Assembly: GCA_025618425.1 (NCBI GenBank)
Contig: CM046846.1
Location: forward strand, 29,396,619 to 29,460,618
Direction of reading: 5' to 3'
DNA: 64,000 bases
Origin: Heliocidaris tuberculata
Taxonomy: Eukaryota; Echinodermata; Echinoidea; Camarodonta; Echinometridae
Shown here: positions 10,697 to 36,000 of the stretch, in pieces
How positions within the stretch are numbered: position 1 is the first letter of the stretch
Layout: every line of letters starts with the position of its first letter
The notes under the pieces: model-generated
The model's database searches: none
Seen by the model: only the letters and a program-made list of their open reading frames with translations
What the model was told of the DNA's origin: nothing
Made by a program: the position numbers and the translations under genes

Positions 10697-11953
10697 AGGG
10701 GCTTTCACACCGGGATTTGCGTAGAGTTGCGTAGAGTTACGTAGTGTTGCGTAGCGACTACGCAACGCTACGCTGCCATACGCTGTGCCTACGCAAGTCT
10801 ACGCAAGTCTACGCCGAGGAACGCAAAATAGGTACGCGGGAGGGGCTCAAAAAATTAAACATGTTTAATTTTTTGGCGTACTGTCTGCGTAGAGCCAGAG
10901 AATGCAGTTTATACGCAAGCCTACGCAACACTACGCCACTGTACGCCATTACTACGCAACACTACGCCAAAAGGCCCCGGTTTCTCGAAACACATTTTGA
11001 GACTTGCGCATGGAATGGCGTAGTGTTGCGTACTGTGGCGTATAGACCGACGTAGACTTACGTAGACTTGCGTAGACCTGGCGTACATTTGCGTATAGTT
11101 GCTTATAGTTACTTAAATTTGGAGTACTCATGCTGGATCCTACTGTTTTTCATCAGTTATTATTCGCTTGACTGCTAGTTTGAACAGATTCGTCCCATTT
11201 GACATTAAATTGCTGCTGAACAGTTAGTCCTCTATAGATCTGCAAGGCTTGATTGTTCCTTTTTAATAAAGTCTGCAAAATGCCAAAAAGGAAGAGCAAG
11301 AGTCGAGGTCGGGGCAAGAAATCTTCTCCTGCTCATTCTCCACATGTTTCTAGTGACCAAGATGGAGATTCACCTGCACCACACTCTGGACATAGTGATG
11401 CAGCTGGCAGCGAAACCCCAAAACCACAGAAGAAAAAGAGACAGGCGAAGCTCCCCCCCCCCCCCCCCCTTTCACAGTTTCGACTGACCAGGAGAGGTCG
11501 GAAATTATGGAGTGGGTCCAGCAACACCCACTGCTCTATGACAAATCGTGTGAGCACTATAATAACAAGGAATGGACAAGGAATGGACTTAAACAACTCA
11601 TTATCTTTTGTTTCTACTTCACAGCAGTACAGTGTTCCGGACAGCAGGCAAGAGTTGCTTGAGAAGTTCATAAGGCGGGAAATGCTATAGGCCTAATGCT
11701 TTTTTTTTTCTTCTTTTTCATCTTCGCTTGCGAACAGAATCCGTACGCAACAGTAAGCAACGCTACGCAGACTTAACGCCTGACCTACGTAAGTGTACGT
11801 GGACAAGTTACGCAACCCTACGCTACCCTACGCTACCCTACGCAGGGACTACGCCGATCCATCATTTGTTTTTTCATGAGTACGCAGCGAATTTTGGCGT
11901 ACTCCCTACGCAACTCTACGCAACTCTACGCAAATCCCGGTGTGAAAGCCCCT
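10697..11953 (+). mobile_element. PIF/Harbinger-like DNA transposon, non-autonomous
   Basis: The terminal inverted repeats start AGGGGCTTTCACACCGGGAT and continue for about 40 bp. A 3-bp TTA duplication flanks both ends (10694-10696 and 11954-11956), the TWA target typical of Harbinger. Both subterminal regions are filled with CTACGCAA/TTGCGTAG repeats, plausible transposase binding sites. The centre holds a broken gene with an MADF-like domain. A transposase with a DDE core is not visible. Confidence 0.8.
11280..11690 (+). pseudogene. MADF-domain gene of the Harbinger-like element, frameshifted
   Basis: The start ATG gives a basic, low-complexity N-terminus (MPKRKSKSRGRGKK...). After a run of about 18 C (11452-11469) the reading frame that makes sense changes: TDQERSEIMEWVQQHPLLYD, then KSCEHYNNKEWTRNGL, fits the first half of an MADF DNA-binding domain (acidic/W helix, PLLYD, W). 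The frame change may be a homopolymer length error, or the C-run and CTTTCACAG may belong to an intron acceptor. The domain then runs out, so the protein is truncated. MADF/Myb-like proteins are the known second ORF of Harbinger elements. Confidence 0.6.
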
Positions 11954-11956
11954 TTA

Positions 11957-13000
11957 TGTATAAAGCAGGATAGAGAAGCCGGTAAAAAGCCCAAATCCAT
12001 TATGTAGCGCCAATTTGTTTCAAGGGGATGGTGGTTGCGAGTGTGGGTTCGTCTTTGGGTTAAGTGTCTACAGATAAAGGGGAGAGGTATATGGGTGGAA
12101 ATTGTTCGAGGGGTTAGCCATGAAAGGTCTATAAAAGCTAGAAAGAGTGAGGGGGAGGGAGAGAGAAATAAATAGTGACATAAAGAAAGTACAAATATAT
12201 GAAAAGAAGGAGAAATTAAAGGAGTCTGCTGTAGATGGAGGGGAGAGGGAGAAACTAGGGGAAGGGGGTATAAAGGAGAGGAAGAGAATGAGATTCCGGA
12301 AGGAAATACCGCAGCCTATATACTGTATAAGGTATTTCTATATAGCCTTCCATCACCTATTGAAATGTGCGAACAATACAAAGACAATATTACATTACAT
12401 AATCCGAACATGATTTATTTGGGATATATCGAACAGGGTATCAAAATTGCCCTTGGGTTGCTTTCTTGAAAGTCTTTGTTATCGTTTTTTGAGTGAGAAG
12501 AATAGGTCATGAGAGAGTGGAGGACAGAAGAGCGAGAGAAGGGGAAGGATATAGAGAAGGAAAAAAAAGGAAAAGAAATAAGAATGAAACTTGAAAGAAG
12601 CACGGCGCCACAAAGCAGCTTTTTTTTCCAAGGGGGAGGGTGTGGGACGGGGGATACCCCCCTCCCACAGTAGGGAGATTTTTCATTTTTAGGGTTGCCA
12701 GCTTGCGATTTTAAGCATACTTGCATGCTCTATTTTTTCTCTTTTTTGCCCAAATAATTGGGGGGGGGGGAGGGAACTACAGCCCCATCCCCGCCTCCCC
12801 CCCCCCCCCCGGCCCTGGCTCCGCGGTCTCTGGGTTTGTCCCAACGGCGATCGTCCACAAGGCGCGAAACGGCGATGTCTGTGAGCCGCGTAGCGCCGCG
12901 TCGATTTTTTGTTTGTTTGTTTGTTTGTTTTTTGCTATTTGAACCCCTGTAAGTGATGTTTTCCTGGCATCTAATAAGCGATGGAGACCATAAAAAGCAG
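11957..13000. other. intergenic, purine-rich and G/C-tract repeats
   Basis: A GA-rich stretch (12130-12300, 12500-12600) is followed by a fragment sharing GTGTGGGA...CCTCCCACAGTAGGGAGA with 42732-42783, and C/G runs at 12760-12810. No gene recognised. Confidence 0.5.
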
Positions 13001-14639
13001 TCCATAATAACGTCTTTTTAGATCAAGTAACAGTTTAATACACAGTTATATCCAGAGTTATCGTGTGTTTGGTTATCAACTTAATAAGTTACCAGATGAG
13101 TTGAATAATATTATATCTTCTCACAATATTTGCACTTGAAATTTTCCTCTCCAGTGTGTGTTATTTCTTTTTGGTCTAATTCTAACCACATGTTTAAAAC
13201 TCAAGATACTAAAGAAAAGTAACTGGGAATATAAGAAAGATTCGTGATAAAAAGGTAGATTTATGACAGTGTAACATTATGTTGACTTGTATAGTACCAA
13301 AAATCTTAAATATAGGTAACCTCTATGATGTAAATGATTATACTGGCCATGCCAGTGAAGTAGAAATTAAAATTAAGTTCAACTAAATGTTGCTTATTCA
13401 GCCAATTGAAGGTCACGATGTAACTTTCGTGATGTAACCGTAAACGTACGTTATCATACGTAAAAAATGTGTGTATAGGATATGGGTGAGAATTTAGAAA
13501 AATGTACCAATTGGTCAAAGGAGGCTCAAAAAAAATTTTTTGAGAAGAGTAAAAATGGCATGTTTATTGTTGAAGAATACAAATTTAAGCATTACAAAAA
13601 CCCGATTATACCGGGATATTTCCCATGGAACAGGTTTTTATTAACCGTTCAGTTAACCATCTCAGAAACGTGAACGTCCGTGATTAATATAAGCACCCTA
13701 TACTTGGTATAAACGAAAGTGTAAGATTTTCTCGTAAATGTTTAATAAATCATTAGCACAAATAGTGATTGAAATTGAAGTTACAAATGCGGACAGTTCT
13801 TATCCAGTCTAATGACCACATTTGGTTTGCTAGTGATATCAATATCAAGTACTTTTCTGATATTTTCAAAATTTTGCACCTGCAGTCGTAATGTTTTTTT
13901 AATTTTTCTCACATGAAAAAAAAATATTATATTTTGACTTATGTAACTAAAATTAGTAGTACAGATTATGCACTTAAAGAAAAAACATTTTACTTCATCC
14001 CCTCTGACATATGTGAGCTCTTACAGGTATTCAAACCTAACATACTTTTCATCACGGAAGTTCTCATTTCCCTCACGGACGTTTTAAATGAGATTTATAG
14101 TATTACAGCCAATTTCTTTGAAGATAACACAACAATTTTTATTTGCTATTCAACATAATTGGTTAAAATCTTGATAACACATTTACAGAACAGGAACACC
14201 AAAATGCATCAGATCACAAACTCGAAACATGACTTGTAACATCTTCTATTTGTCAGAAATATCATACGTCTCCCAACTTTCGGATACAGAACAAACTTCA
14301 GTGAGCTAATTTCACTTAAAACATTTTAGAGCAATCACAAATATTCCTGATGACATGAAATATATAAGTATTTTCAAGGGTTAAGTGAATTCGTCAAATA
14401 TCTTTCCCGTTTCGGCAGATATTGTTAATCTCACCGACGTTTGCAAGATATTCACGGAAGTTCGTAATATAACCTGAATATAATCATGGCGTTACTTTGG
14501 TAACTCCATGTAATGAAATCAAGAAATCTCTCACTGAACGTTCATAGAAGTTATCATTAAAGCTCAATGTAACTATTAATTAGAGTCAACTAGAGCTATC
14601 ATGAAACTAAGACCACTGCATCTGACCGGTTACATGTCG
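13001..14639. repeat. AT-rich DNA with scattered CACGGANGTTC motif
   Basis: No gene seen. The motif or its complement GAACNTCCGTG occurs at 13672, 14051, 14072, 14430 and 14451, and again beyond 16.2 kb. It looks like one half of a larger, undefined repeat structure. Confidence 0.5.
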
Positions 14640-15830
14640 TTTTTCAGAAGGTCCGTATTTCCGAGGGTTCGTTTTTCCGAAGGTTCATAATTCCAAAGGT
14701 TCGTTATTCCGAAGGTTCTTTACTCCGAAGGTTCGTTACTCCGAAGGTTCGTTTTTCCGAAGGTTCGTATTTTTGAAGATTCGTGTTTCCGAAAATGAAA
14801 TAGGATTCATAATTCCGAAGGTTCATATTTCCGAAAATGAAATGAGGTTCATAATTCCGAAAATGAAATAATGTTCGTATTTCCGAAAATGAAAAAGGGT
14901 TCCTAATTCCGAAGGTTCATATTTCCGAAAATGAAAGAGGGTTCATAATTCCGAAGGTTCGTATTTCCGAAAATGAAATGAGGTTCATAATTCCGAAAAT
15001 GAAATAATGTTCGTATTTCCGAAAATGAAAAAGGGTTCCTAATTCCGAAGGTTCATATTTCCGAAAATGAAAGAGGGTTCATAATTCCGAAGGTTCGTAT
15101 TTCCGAAAATGAAAAAGGGTTTGCATTTCCGAAAATGCAAAAGGGTTCGTATTTCCTAAAATGAAAAAGGGTTCGTATTTCCGAAAATGAAATACGGCTC
15201 GTATTTCCGAAAATGAAAAAGGGTTTGTATTTCCGAAAATGAAATAGGGTCCATAATTCCGAAAATTAAATGGGGTTCGTATTTCTGAAAATTAAATAGG
15301 GTTCATAATTCGGAAAATGAAAAAGGGTTCATAATTCCAAAAAATCAATAAAGTCCTACTCAACTTTTTGGAATTACGAGCCTTCGGAATTATACCCCTT
15401 TTTTAATTTTCGGAAAAACGAACCCTATTTCATTTTCCAAATTATGAACCATATTTCTTTTTCGGAAATACAAACCCTATATATTTCATTTTTGGAATTA
15501 TGATCCCTATTTCTTTTTCGGAAATACAAACCCGTTTTCATTTTCGGAAATAAGAACCTTCAGAATAAACTCTATTTCATTTTCGGAATTACGAATCTTC
15601 AGAAAAATGAACCCTATATCTTTTTCGGAATTATGAACCATATTCTATTTTCGGAATTATGAAATCTTTTTCATTTTCTTAATTATGAACCTTCGGATAA
15701 GCAAACCTTTGGAATAATGCAACAAATGCTCAGAATTATGAACCCTTTTTCATTTTCAGAATTATGAACCCCCAGGCATGGGAAATTAGTGTTTCGGAAT
15801 TATGAACCTTCGGAAAAACGAAATGCCCCC
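14640..15830. repeat. inverted array of TTCCGAA minisatellite
   Basis: From 14640 to about 15350 the plus strand repeats TTCCGAAGGTTCRTAATTCC and TTCCGAAAATGAAA units some 30 times. From about 15360 to 15825 the complementary units (TTTCATTTTCGGAAATA, GAACCTTCGGAA) follow. The whole forms a fold-back structure with tandemly repeated arms. Sea urchin TU-type fold-back elements have a comparable plan, but I cannot confirm kinship. Confidence 0.8.
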
Positions 15831-15982
15831 AATGGCCAAAGATGGGTCAGGTAGGTCACCGCCAGGTTTGTTTGACAGGCTGAGAGGTTTACTTGACAGA
15901 CCAGTCAGCTTCGAGCTTTGCAGCCGCCCCTACTCCATCCCTTCCCATGTCCAGCTTCGAAATACGACCATGTGCTTTTGTC

Positions 15983-16165
15983 CTAATGCGTTGGAGCATA
16001 CATCCATCTTCTCTCCTTTTCATCTTCATCTAATTGTTTCCATATTTTTCTATAACTTTTCTTTTTTCTCTTTGCCTCTTGGCTGTTATACGCAGTTTCT
16101 GTGAGCTCATCTTTCTTCCGTTCACGATACTCCGCCTGAGACTGAGCAGCTGACTTTTTAATCAA
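15983..16165 (-). pseudogene. fragment encoding a YRERKK-type basic segment
   Basis: The minus strand reads KSAAQSQAEYRERKKDELTE and then QEAKRKKKSYRK, a charged, helical stretch. Similar RxxYRxRxK phrases occur in repetitive, uncharacterised invertebrate ORFs, a comparison made from memory. The frame stops at 15983 and the segment is embedded in repeat DNA. A relic of a transposon-linked gene is more likely than a cellular gene. Confidence 0.35.
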
Positions 16166-17500
16166 AATTTCTTGGACGTGGCATGATCAGTGAAACTCTG
16201 CAAAATAAAGTGACTGTGTATGAAGTGAACGTCCGTTATGACGACGAAAAATGAAATGTTGATATATAAATTCAAATTATCGAAAAGTAAGGGGATACTT
16301 GATTGGCATCTACTGTGAAAGTATGGAGGAAATTATCCATCTCCTTTGGTGGAATTCATAACAATCTTTCAAGAACGAACCTCCGAGAGCAAAAAGACAA
16401 ATCAAATTATATTATAGGGAAATTAGAAGCTAGCTAATAATATATACCTTATATTAGTGATTAGACATTATACTAATAACTGCAAGTGGTATCACACACA
16501 TTACAAGTATAACAAGGAAAATAAATAAAAAGTGAGTTTTCTTACCGAACCTCCGTGAGGAAAACTGATTTAAAGTTTCTCATGCAATAAAAATCTTGAA
16601 ACTCGACCAATTAAAATAATATTTTAACAAAATTATAGTAAGTAGAGCTCACTTTATTCTAACTATCATTCATAATAATTAATCATATCTAAATAGGTAA
16701 TATTAGCATTTAAACTTTAATTTGAAAAAAAAAATCATAAAATAGATTTTACATACAAAATAGTATCTTAAAAATAAGTCAAATTGTATGTCGACTGTGA
16801 TATTTCAGTAGCATAAATTATGTAGTCATCAAATAGCTCTGAAAATCAATCATGCAAAAGGAACTTCCCAAGAAAAGAGCCATTTCAAAATGTATTGGTT
16901 TTTTTCTCGGAGGTTCGTTGAAACCATCACGGACGTTCTGTGTTTAGGAGCACACGCTTTCATAGCCAAGCATAAGCGAATAATAATTGAGAAAATTACT
17001 CCAGCACGTTCAAACTTTCTTGGAAGTCCATTCCTACCAAAATAACACAAAAACTGGATCCCCGATGGTATCTTAGATTACTTAAAATCACTGATTTTAA
17101 TGAGTATCTTCTATGGAACCAAATTTTTTGCATAACTTTTGTTGTTTCTATTGCAAATCAGCACACCCACGTGGCTCGTGCGTAACTTCAACGAGTAGGA
17201 CTACTTACCTCTTGCTCTGAGCTGTGTGATGAAAGCGCATTTTGACCTGCGAGCAACACCCATCAGCTCAAAATTTATCGTAGAATCGTATACCTCACGG
17301 AAGTTCGTTTTCCTAACGGAGGTGCGCAAAACTGTTCTGAACCCATCAAAAATCAAATTTTCTTGGGAAAACGGGGGAAAATTTTCAGGAATCATGAATC
17401 TATTAGAGATACATATTTTAATTACCACCAAAAACCACTGTCTGATCTTTAACGGGCTCTTTCACCCCACAAAGTATATTGAACTTCCGTGAGGGGAACC
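16166..17500. repeat. second half of the CACGGANGTTC motif field
   Basis: Copies of the motif in both orientations at 16228, 16377, 16546, 16906, 16926, 17294, 17314 and 17481. The remainder is AT-rich without a credible gene. Confidence 0.5.
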
Positions 17501-18352
17501 CAGTATAATATTATGTAAATTGTTGTCATTTCTTTAATAATGCACGTAATTTCCTGATTTTTTCTAGAAATGTTCTTCGTATTACAGTCTTTGATTTGCC
17601 ATTGGTCATGTCGTATCTCTTATAGTAGAATTCTTTTCAGAAATCATAAAGATATGCTAATGGACGTTCTCCTTTGTTGGCCATTTAATGTTTTAATTAA
17701 CCCTGTGACCTACTACATATCAAACATATGAACAATTATATATTTACTGAAAGCCCTTCACTTATTCTTTCAGATGACACCAAAATATATAAAAATAAAT
17801 AGGAATAGAAACGAATAGGGCCGTTAGAAACACACTGAAGTCAGGAAATGAACAAATTGGTACATTTTTCAAAATCCTGACCCATATACGTAACAACTAC
17901 TAGTATCCAAATTGGTAGCAAACTTAAATTTACACCATATATATGAGGTTCTGGGTGAGCTTAGCAATCATTTTTAAGGCCAAAATTGTATTCAAACAAC
18001 GTTAATGTAATTTCTCAATGAATGTGTTAATGAAAGTATTATCGATGAGTGATATAAAACAACTAAGCTATTGGCTACTATTCTATCACAATGATATGTG
18101 CATAGAAAAAGTAACACATGTTCACTTGGTAGCGGGGGGGGGGGGGGGTTAAAACCTATTGCCCGAGGCTGAGCCTGAGACAGAGTGCTATATAGGAACA
18201 TATTGTGTGAGTCTGGACATATTATGATGGCGTTTTCCTATGCACATTAAATGTTTACTTGGCAGCCCAAGGGGGGGGGGGGGTTTAAACCCCCTAACCC
18301 CCTCCCCCCCCCCCCCCCCCCCCCCCGTAGATCCGCCACTGCAAAGATAGTT
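17501..18352. other. intergenic DNA with G and C tracts
   Basis: AT-rich to 18120, then G-runs at 18133 and 18272 and a C-run of about 25 at 18302-18326 followed by GTAGATCCGCCACTGC, an end motif of the hAT-like family. No gene. Confidence 0.5.
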
Positions 18353-18478
18353 GGGAGGACAGCTCTGGGGAACTTTGATTTAAGTTACGCAACCATTATT
18401 CTCTCATTTTTATTTCTCACAATTATAATTATTTCCACGAGAGGTGCCAAAGCTGTTGTATATGTTATTTCCTTACAA
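18353..18478. repeat. half copy of the inverted-repeat element at 9.7 kb
   Basis: GGGAGGACAGCTCTGGGG through ATTTCTCACAATTATAATTA to CTTACAA repeats the right side and complete right arm of 9724-9975. The left arm and the tRNA are missing, replaced by C-tract repeat DNA. Confidence 0.7.
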
Positions 18479-18619
18479 TTATATATAGCACATATGTATG
18501 CTTGAATTCATTTTTATTTCTTTGCAGAAATCTCATACACATAATGTTTTATCATCAGCCCGAATAAAATGAATTCCTAACTTTTCTTTTTCTCTTTCTT
18601 TTTTTTCCAGTCACCTCAG

Positions 18620-18886
18620 CAGGGGCGGCGCTACAGGGGGGGGGCAGAGGGGGCGACCGCCCCCCTATGATTTTTCAAGTAGTGAAAATAGAAAAAAAAA
18701 GAAGAAAAAAGAAGAAAAGGAGGAAGAAAAGGGAAGAAAAGGGAAGAAAGAAGAAAGAGGAGTATTAAAAAGAGAGGTCTTAAACATATAACTCTATATT
18801 ACCCCTGTTATTTAATGGAGAAAAAATATGACGTCATCTTTAGGTCGTCTTGCCCCTCCCATCAAAATACCCTGGCGCCGCCCCTG
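18620..18886. mobile_element. hAT-like MITE
   Basis: Termini CAGGGGCGGCGC and GCGCCGCCCCTG are inverted repeats. The flanks carry a perfect 8-bp duplication CACCTCAG (18612-18619 and 18887-18894), the hallmark of hAT transposition. The interior is purine-rich with a G-run. No coding capacity. Confidence 0.85.
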
Positions 18887-18894
18887 CACCTCAG

Positions 18895-19569
18895 TGTGAT
18901 GTTATTCGATATCATGTTCTGAAATGAAATAAATAAGAATATTTTCAAGACATTATCATATAATGCAATTTCCCCTTGTTTTGAGCCTTTGAAGTGGTTA
19001 TGTTCAAATGAAGCGAAATTTGAAATAAAAATATATGTTGGAATTGGTCCAATAGCATTTTTATGTAACGGAAAATTATAAAATGTTAAATAACATTAAA
19101 CCCTCTCTTCCTCATTTAAAAAAAAAACATGTTTAAGGAGAAACTATGATTCAGTTTTACTTAATGGCCTTATGGATCCGGAATTAACTTCAACAAAGAA
19201 AACAAACCATTCCTCTATATTCAATGAATGTGAAAACAAATTGATTGGGAGCTGGGGGAGCTGGTTGGCAGTCAGCATACTTTACTATTGGGTTGTGATG
19301 CTGATACGGATGAATGAGATATTTTTAGGTTAACAGTGCATGGTATGCATAATTTTTATTTAGCATTTCCACTTTTTCAACGTAGCACAAGAGGGCGAAT
19401 CGTCCTCGTTTACAGCACTTTGAAATAAAACTAAGGATTTTATACGTCAAAATGCCAAGAATATAGTAATTTTCAATTTAAAAATGTGTTTTGTAATAAA
19501 CAATATAATGATATAATTTTCAAATCGTATTGATCAGTTTACATTGAATATTTGAAAGAGTTATATGTA
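18895..19569. other. intergenic, no feature recognised
   Basis: AT-rich sequence upstream of the PRPS promoter with no open frame or repeat that I could support. Confidence 0.4.
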
Positions 19570-19960
19570 TTTTAAAGTCGCGATTCGCGCGGATCAGAAA
19601 CCGCGCGCTTCTTGACCTCATACTAGTACATGTGATGTGCATGCAATAAAATATCATGACGTGACGGTACGCCGATCGCACTTTTTCGCGAATCGAACGC
19701 ATGTGTGTTTAGTCTTTACTAGCCATACGTCCCGGCCCGGCGCGGTACCGGTATACACACTTCGCTGCCGTTGATGTCTAGCTGTCGCAGATCACGTACT
19801 CATACCAAGGAGTTACCACAGAACGAAAACGTGTCATCAACAATGTTAATAGTGTTTTGACATTGTGAATTCATCGAAACTCCTCTGATTCGCGACCTTA
19901 ATGGTTGATACTCTAATTTTGAACGGAATACCCCAAGATCCATTGCACTTATCTCCCAGG
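19570..19960 (+). promoter_or_regulatory. probable PRPS promoter and 5' UTR
   Basis: A sharp rise in CpG content (CGCGCGGATC, CCGCGCGC, CCCGGCCCGGCGCGG) in an otherwise AT-rich region, with CRE-like TGACGTGACG near 19659 and no obvious TATA box. It ends at the PRPS start codon. The transcription start is not defined by sequence. An in-frame upstream ATG lies at 19901. Confidence 0.5.
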
Positions 19961-33206
<13,246 letters not shown>

Positions 33207-35615
33207 TCTACGTGGAAACTTCTACCGCATTTGTTGTAAATTAATAGTTCCAACCGTATCCATCATTTGTACATTGTTTTCCATTTTAATGTTCCATTTA
33301 TCGTCATCGGGGAGTGTACTTTGTCTGTTGTACCGTACTAAGCTAGATTCTCACGCACAAAAGGTCATATGAGTGTGTTGAACAAGCCCTCTATTTTCTC
33401 AGCTGGTTAATAACTTATGTTTCTTTTTATTTTAGACTTGCATATTGTTGTAACTTTGATATTAGTGTGGTACTAATCTGATTGATTTTATATTTTCCCT
33501 TTTCTTGGATGTACTCAGCTGGCAATGGAAGTGTTTTATAGACCACTGTCGGTTTTTTATGTCTTTACATAGTCAATTTGTCTGGAAGAGCTTTCATTCA
33601 TGAAAAAAAATAAGGCCTATGAAATCTAAGCTGTTGAAATATGTAGATATTATCAGTCTAGGGAGTGAGCTAAGACAGTGATAGAGGGTGCCATATATCC
33701 ACAGACTGCCTAGAACTTGAAATTAAGTGTGAAATACTTCGTGAAAGAAATCAACAGTGATGTTTGAAAGGATGTATCGTTAATTTGATCATCATAATGT
33801 CAAAATGGCATACATGTACCTTAAGGGCATAGTGTGCTAATATTCTGCATTTGGTAAAAATTCAGCAATTCTGCTCTTTTTTTCGGGTATTGTGGTAGAT
33901 TGGACTTTAAAGGCCACTGCACACCTTACGATCGGTCTGCGATCCGATTTGTGAAATAAATTGCTATGGCATTAAATATTGGCATTTTAACAAATGAAAT
34001 CTATCCTAGTCAGGTTCTGAAAAGTAATATGAATACCAAACATAGGGTTTTGGTAAGCTGTCAGCTTTCTACAGGGAGTAAGGGCAAAATTAGTTTCAAA
34101 TCGTAGACAGTCGTACGATTTTTGTGACGTCACTAAGACTCGGAGCCGATTTGGCCATTCCACCGACTATAAAACTTGGCAAAGGCTGTATTATCAATTT
34201 TACTATCTGTATGACTTTTCAGACCCTCAATCAAAAGTAATTTTTTGTTTTTAAATGATTTGTCAAATGATATTACATTTTCTTCTGAAATCGGATCGCA
34301 GACGGATCGTAAGGTGTGCGGTGGCCTTAACACATCTTTGGTATTGTTGTATTGAGATGGTACTCTGTATACTTGGGAGTATAATCTGTCTGGATTTAGC
34401 CCGTCATCGTAAATGGGCTTTGTCATGATGAAACGTGTCTGTACCTCAGGCCATAGTTTTGTACATTAAAGATAAAGCTGAGTTCTGGTCATGCGATTAC
34501 ATTGTAAAAGAAACTGTCTCAAAGCAATTATGAAAGGTTGATCATGTCTACATAAGTATTTGTGTATGCTGTGAGGTTTTAGAATCATAATGAGAAGAAA
34601 TTGACCCAATCTTGCTGAAAAGTACATGCACTGCTCACAGAAATAGGTGTATGGGACTGCATACACGTGGCTTGCATGTTTGGCCCAAACACTTCAACTA
34701 TTTCTCCATATATTTTGAATATTAGGGCATTTGAAAAGCAATGCTTTTCAGGGGACGTTTCTACTATGATGTTCTTCCAAACTGACATAAAAGAAATGAT
34801 AAAGCTCACAAAATAAATTTCCCCTTTTTTGCCAGAACTCAACCTTCTCTTTAAAGAAGTATTGAATGCAAACTACTGATCAATGTTATTCATGAATCAT
34901 GAATCAATTTATTTTTCACCTTTACGAGAACTCAATTTTCTTGTTCAAAATAACATTCTGCCCCAATATCACTTCTGTTTGGACAATGAATTGCTTTTGT
35001 GGGCCAGGATAGTACAATTCCCCCAAATTTCTGAGATGATGATGTTGAATTTGTATTTTCTTTTTTTTTCTTTTTTTTTTCATTTCTGACTTTTATTTTG
35101 AGAATATTAGAGACTGAATTTCATGGTGTGCGTTGTTTGTATTATTTTGTAGACCCAACATCCATTAGAGCAGTTTACTAATGTATTTGAATTTCATGCA
35201 TACTCCTAAAGAAACTTTGTTTGCAGTGACTTGAAACCTTGCCCACATTGCAAGATCAGTCCATTCTTTTGAGTAATTATAGGAAGGGGGGTCTAGAAAA
35301 AAACATGCATAAATCTTGATACCTTAGAAAACTGATTTTTTATTTCCTTTTTAAAAAAAATAATCATTTACCTGTATTTAATACTTTGCTTTGAGTTTTC
35401 TTTTTTTCCTTTTGAAAATTTGTCATTGTTTTTCGTACATAAAGCTAGAAAAAAGAGTTTCTGAGCTATCGGAGCATTAAAGTTGTCGCAGGCTTTGTAC
35501 CAATTGTCCTGACTTGTACATTTTGTCTCATTAACAAAACAGTTTGGCTGTACATAGATTTATGTACATATATGAGATATCCATCTTATAATAAAGTACT
35601 GTAGGAGCTGCAGGG
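33207..35615 (+). other. probable PRPS 3' UTR
   Basis: A long AT-rich region after the stop. An AATAAA signal at 35590-35595 is followed by GT-rich sequence (GGGGGTTATGTTGTGT at about 35613), a plausible cleavage region. Earlier signals may also be used. A MITE is inserted at 33911-34327. Extent is inferred, not demonstrated. Confidence 0.45.
33911..34327. mobile_element. TAA-flanked MITE (Harbinger-type)
   Basis: The ends AGGCCACTGCACACCTTACG and CGTAAGGTGTGCGGTGGCCT are inverted repeats extending about 42 bp with two or three mismatches. TAA duplications lie at 33908-33910 and 34328-34330. It has no coding capacity. Confidence 0.85.
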
Positions 35616-36000
35616 GGTTATGTTGTGTAGTAGAAAAAATTGAAATATACATTCAGCAGTCCTGTCATAACGGCAAAAGTTAACTTTTGTATACATGTAG
35701 TACTGTTTCTTTGTATTCTATTTTTCCTTTAATTCTAAAATTTAAGGTTTGATCATTCTTAAGCATGTCATGAAATAGCTTGTCTTCTTTGTTCGCATGT
35801 TTCGGTTACCGCACGGTGCAATATTGGTTCCCTTTGAAACACGAGTTAAGATTATACAAAATGCTCTTTGTAATATCCATTCTGCACTGTCCTTCCCTCC
35901 AAGACAAAATTTTTAATTAAGACTCGAGATTGCCAAGGGATGGTAGTTAACCCACTATCTACAGGAACCGGTTGATCCCGGATTGAGCCTGTGGGAATTA

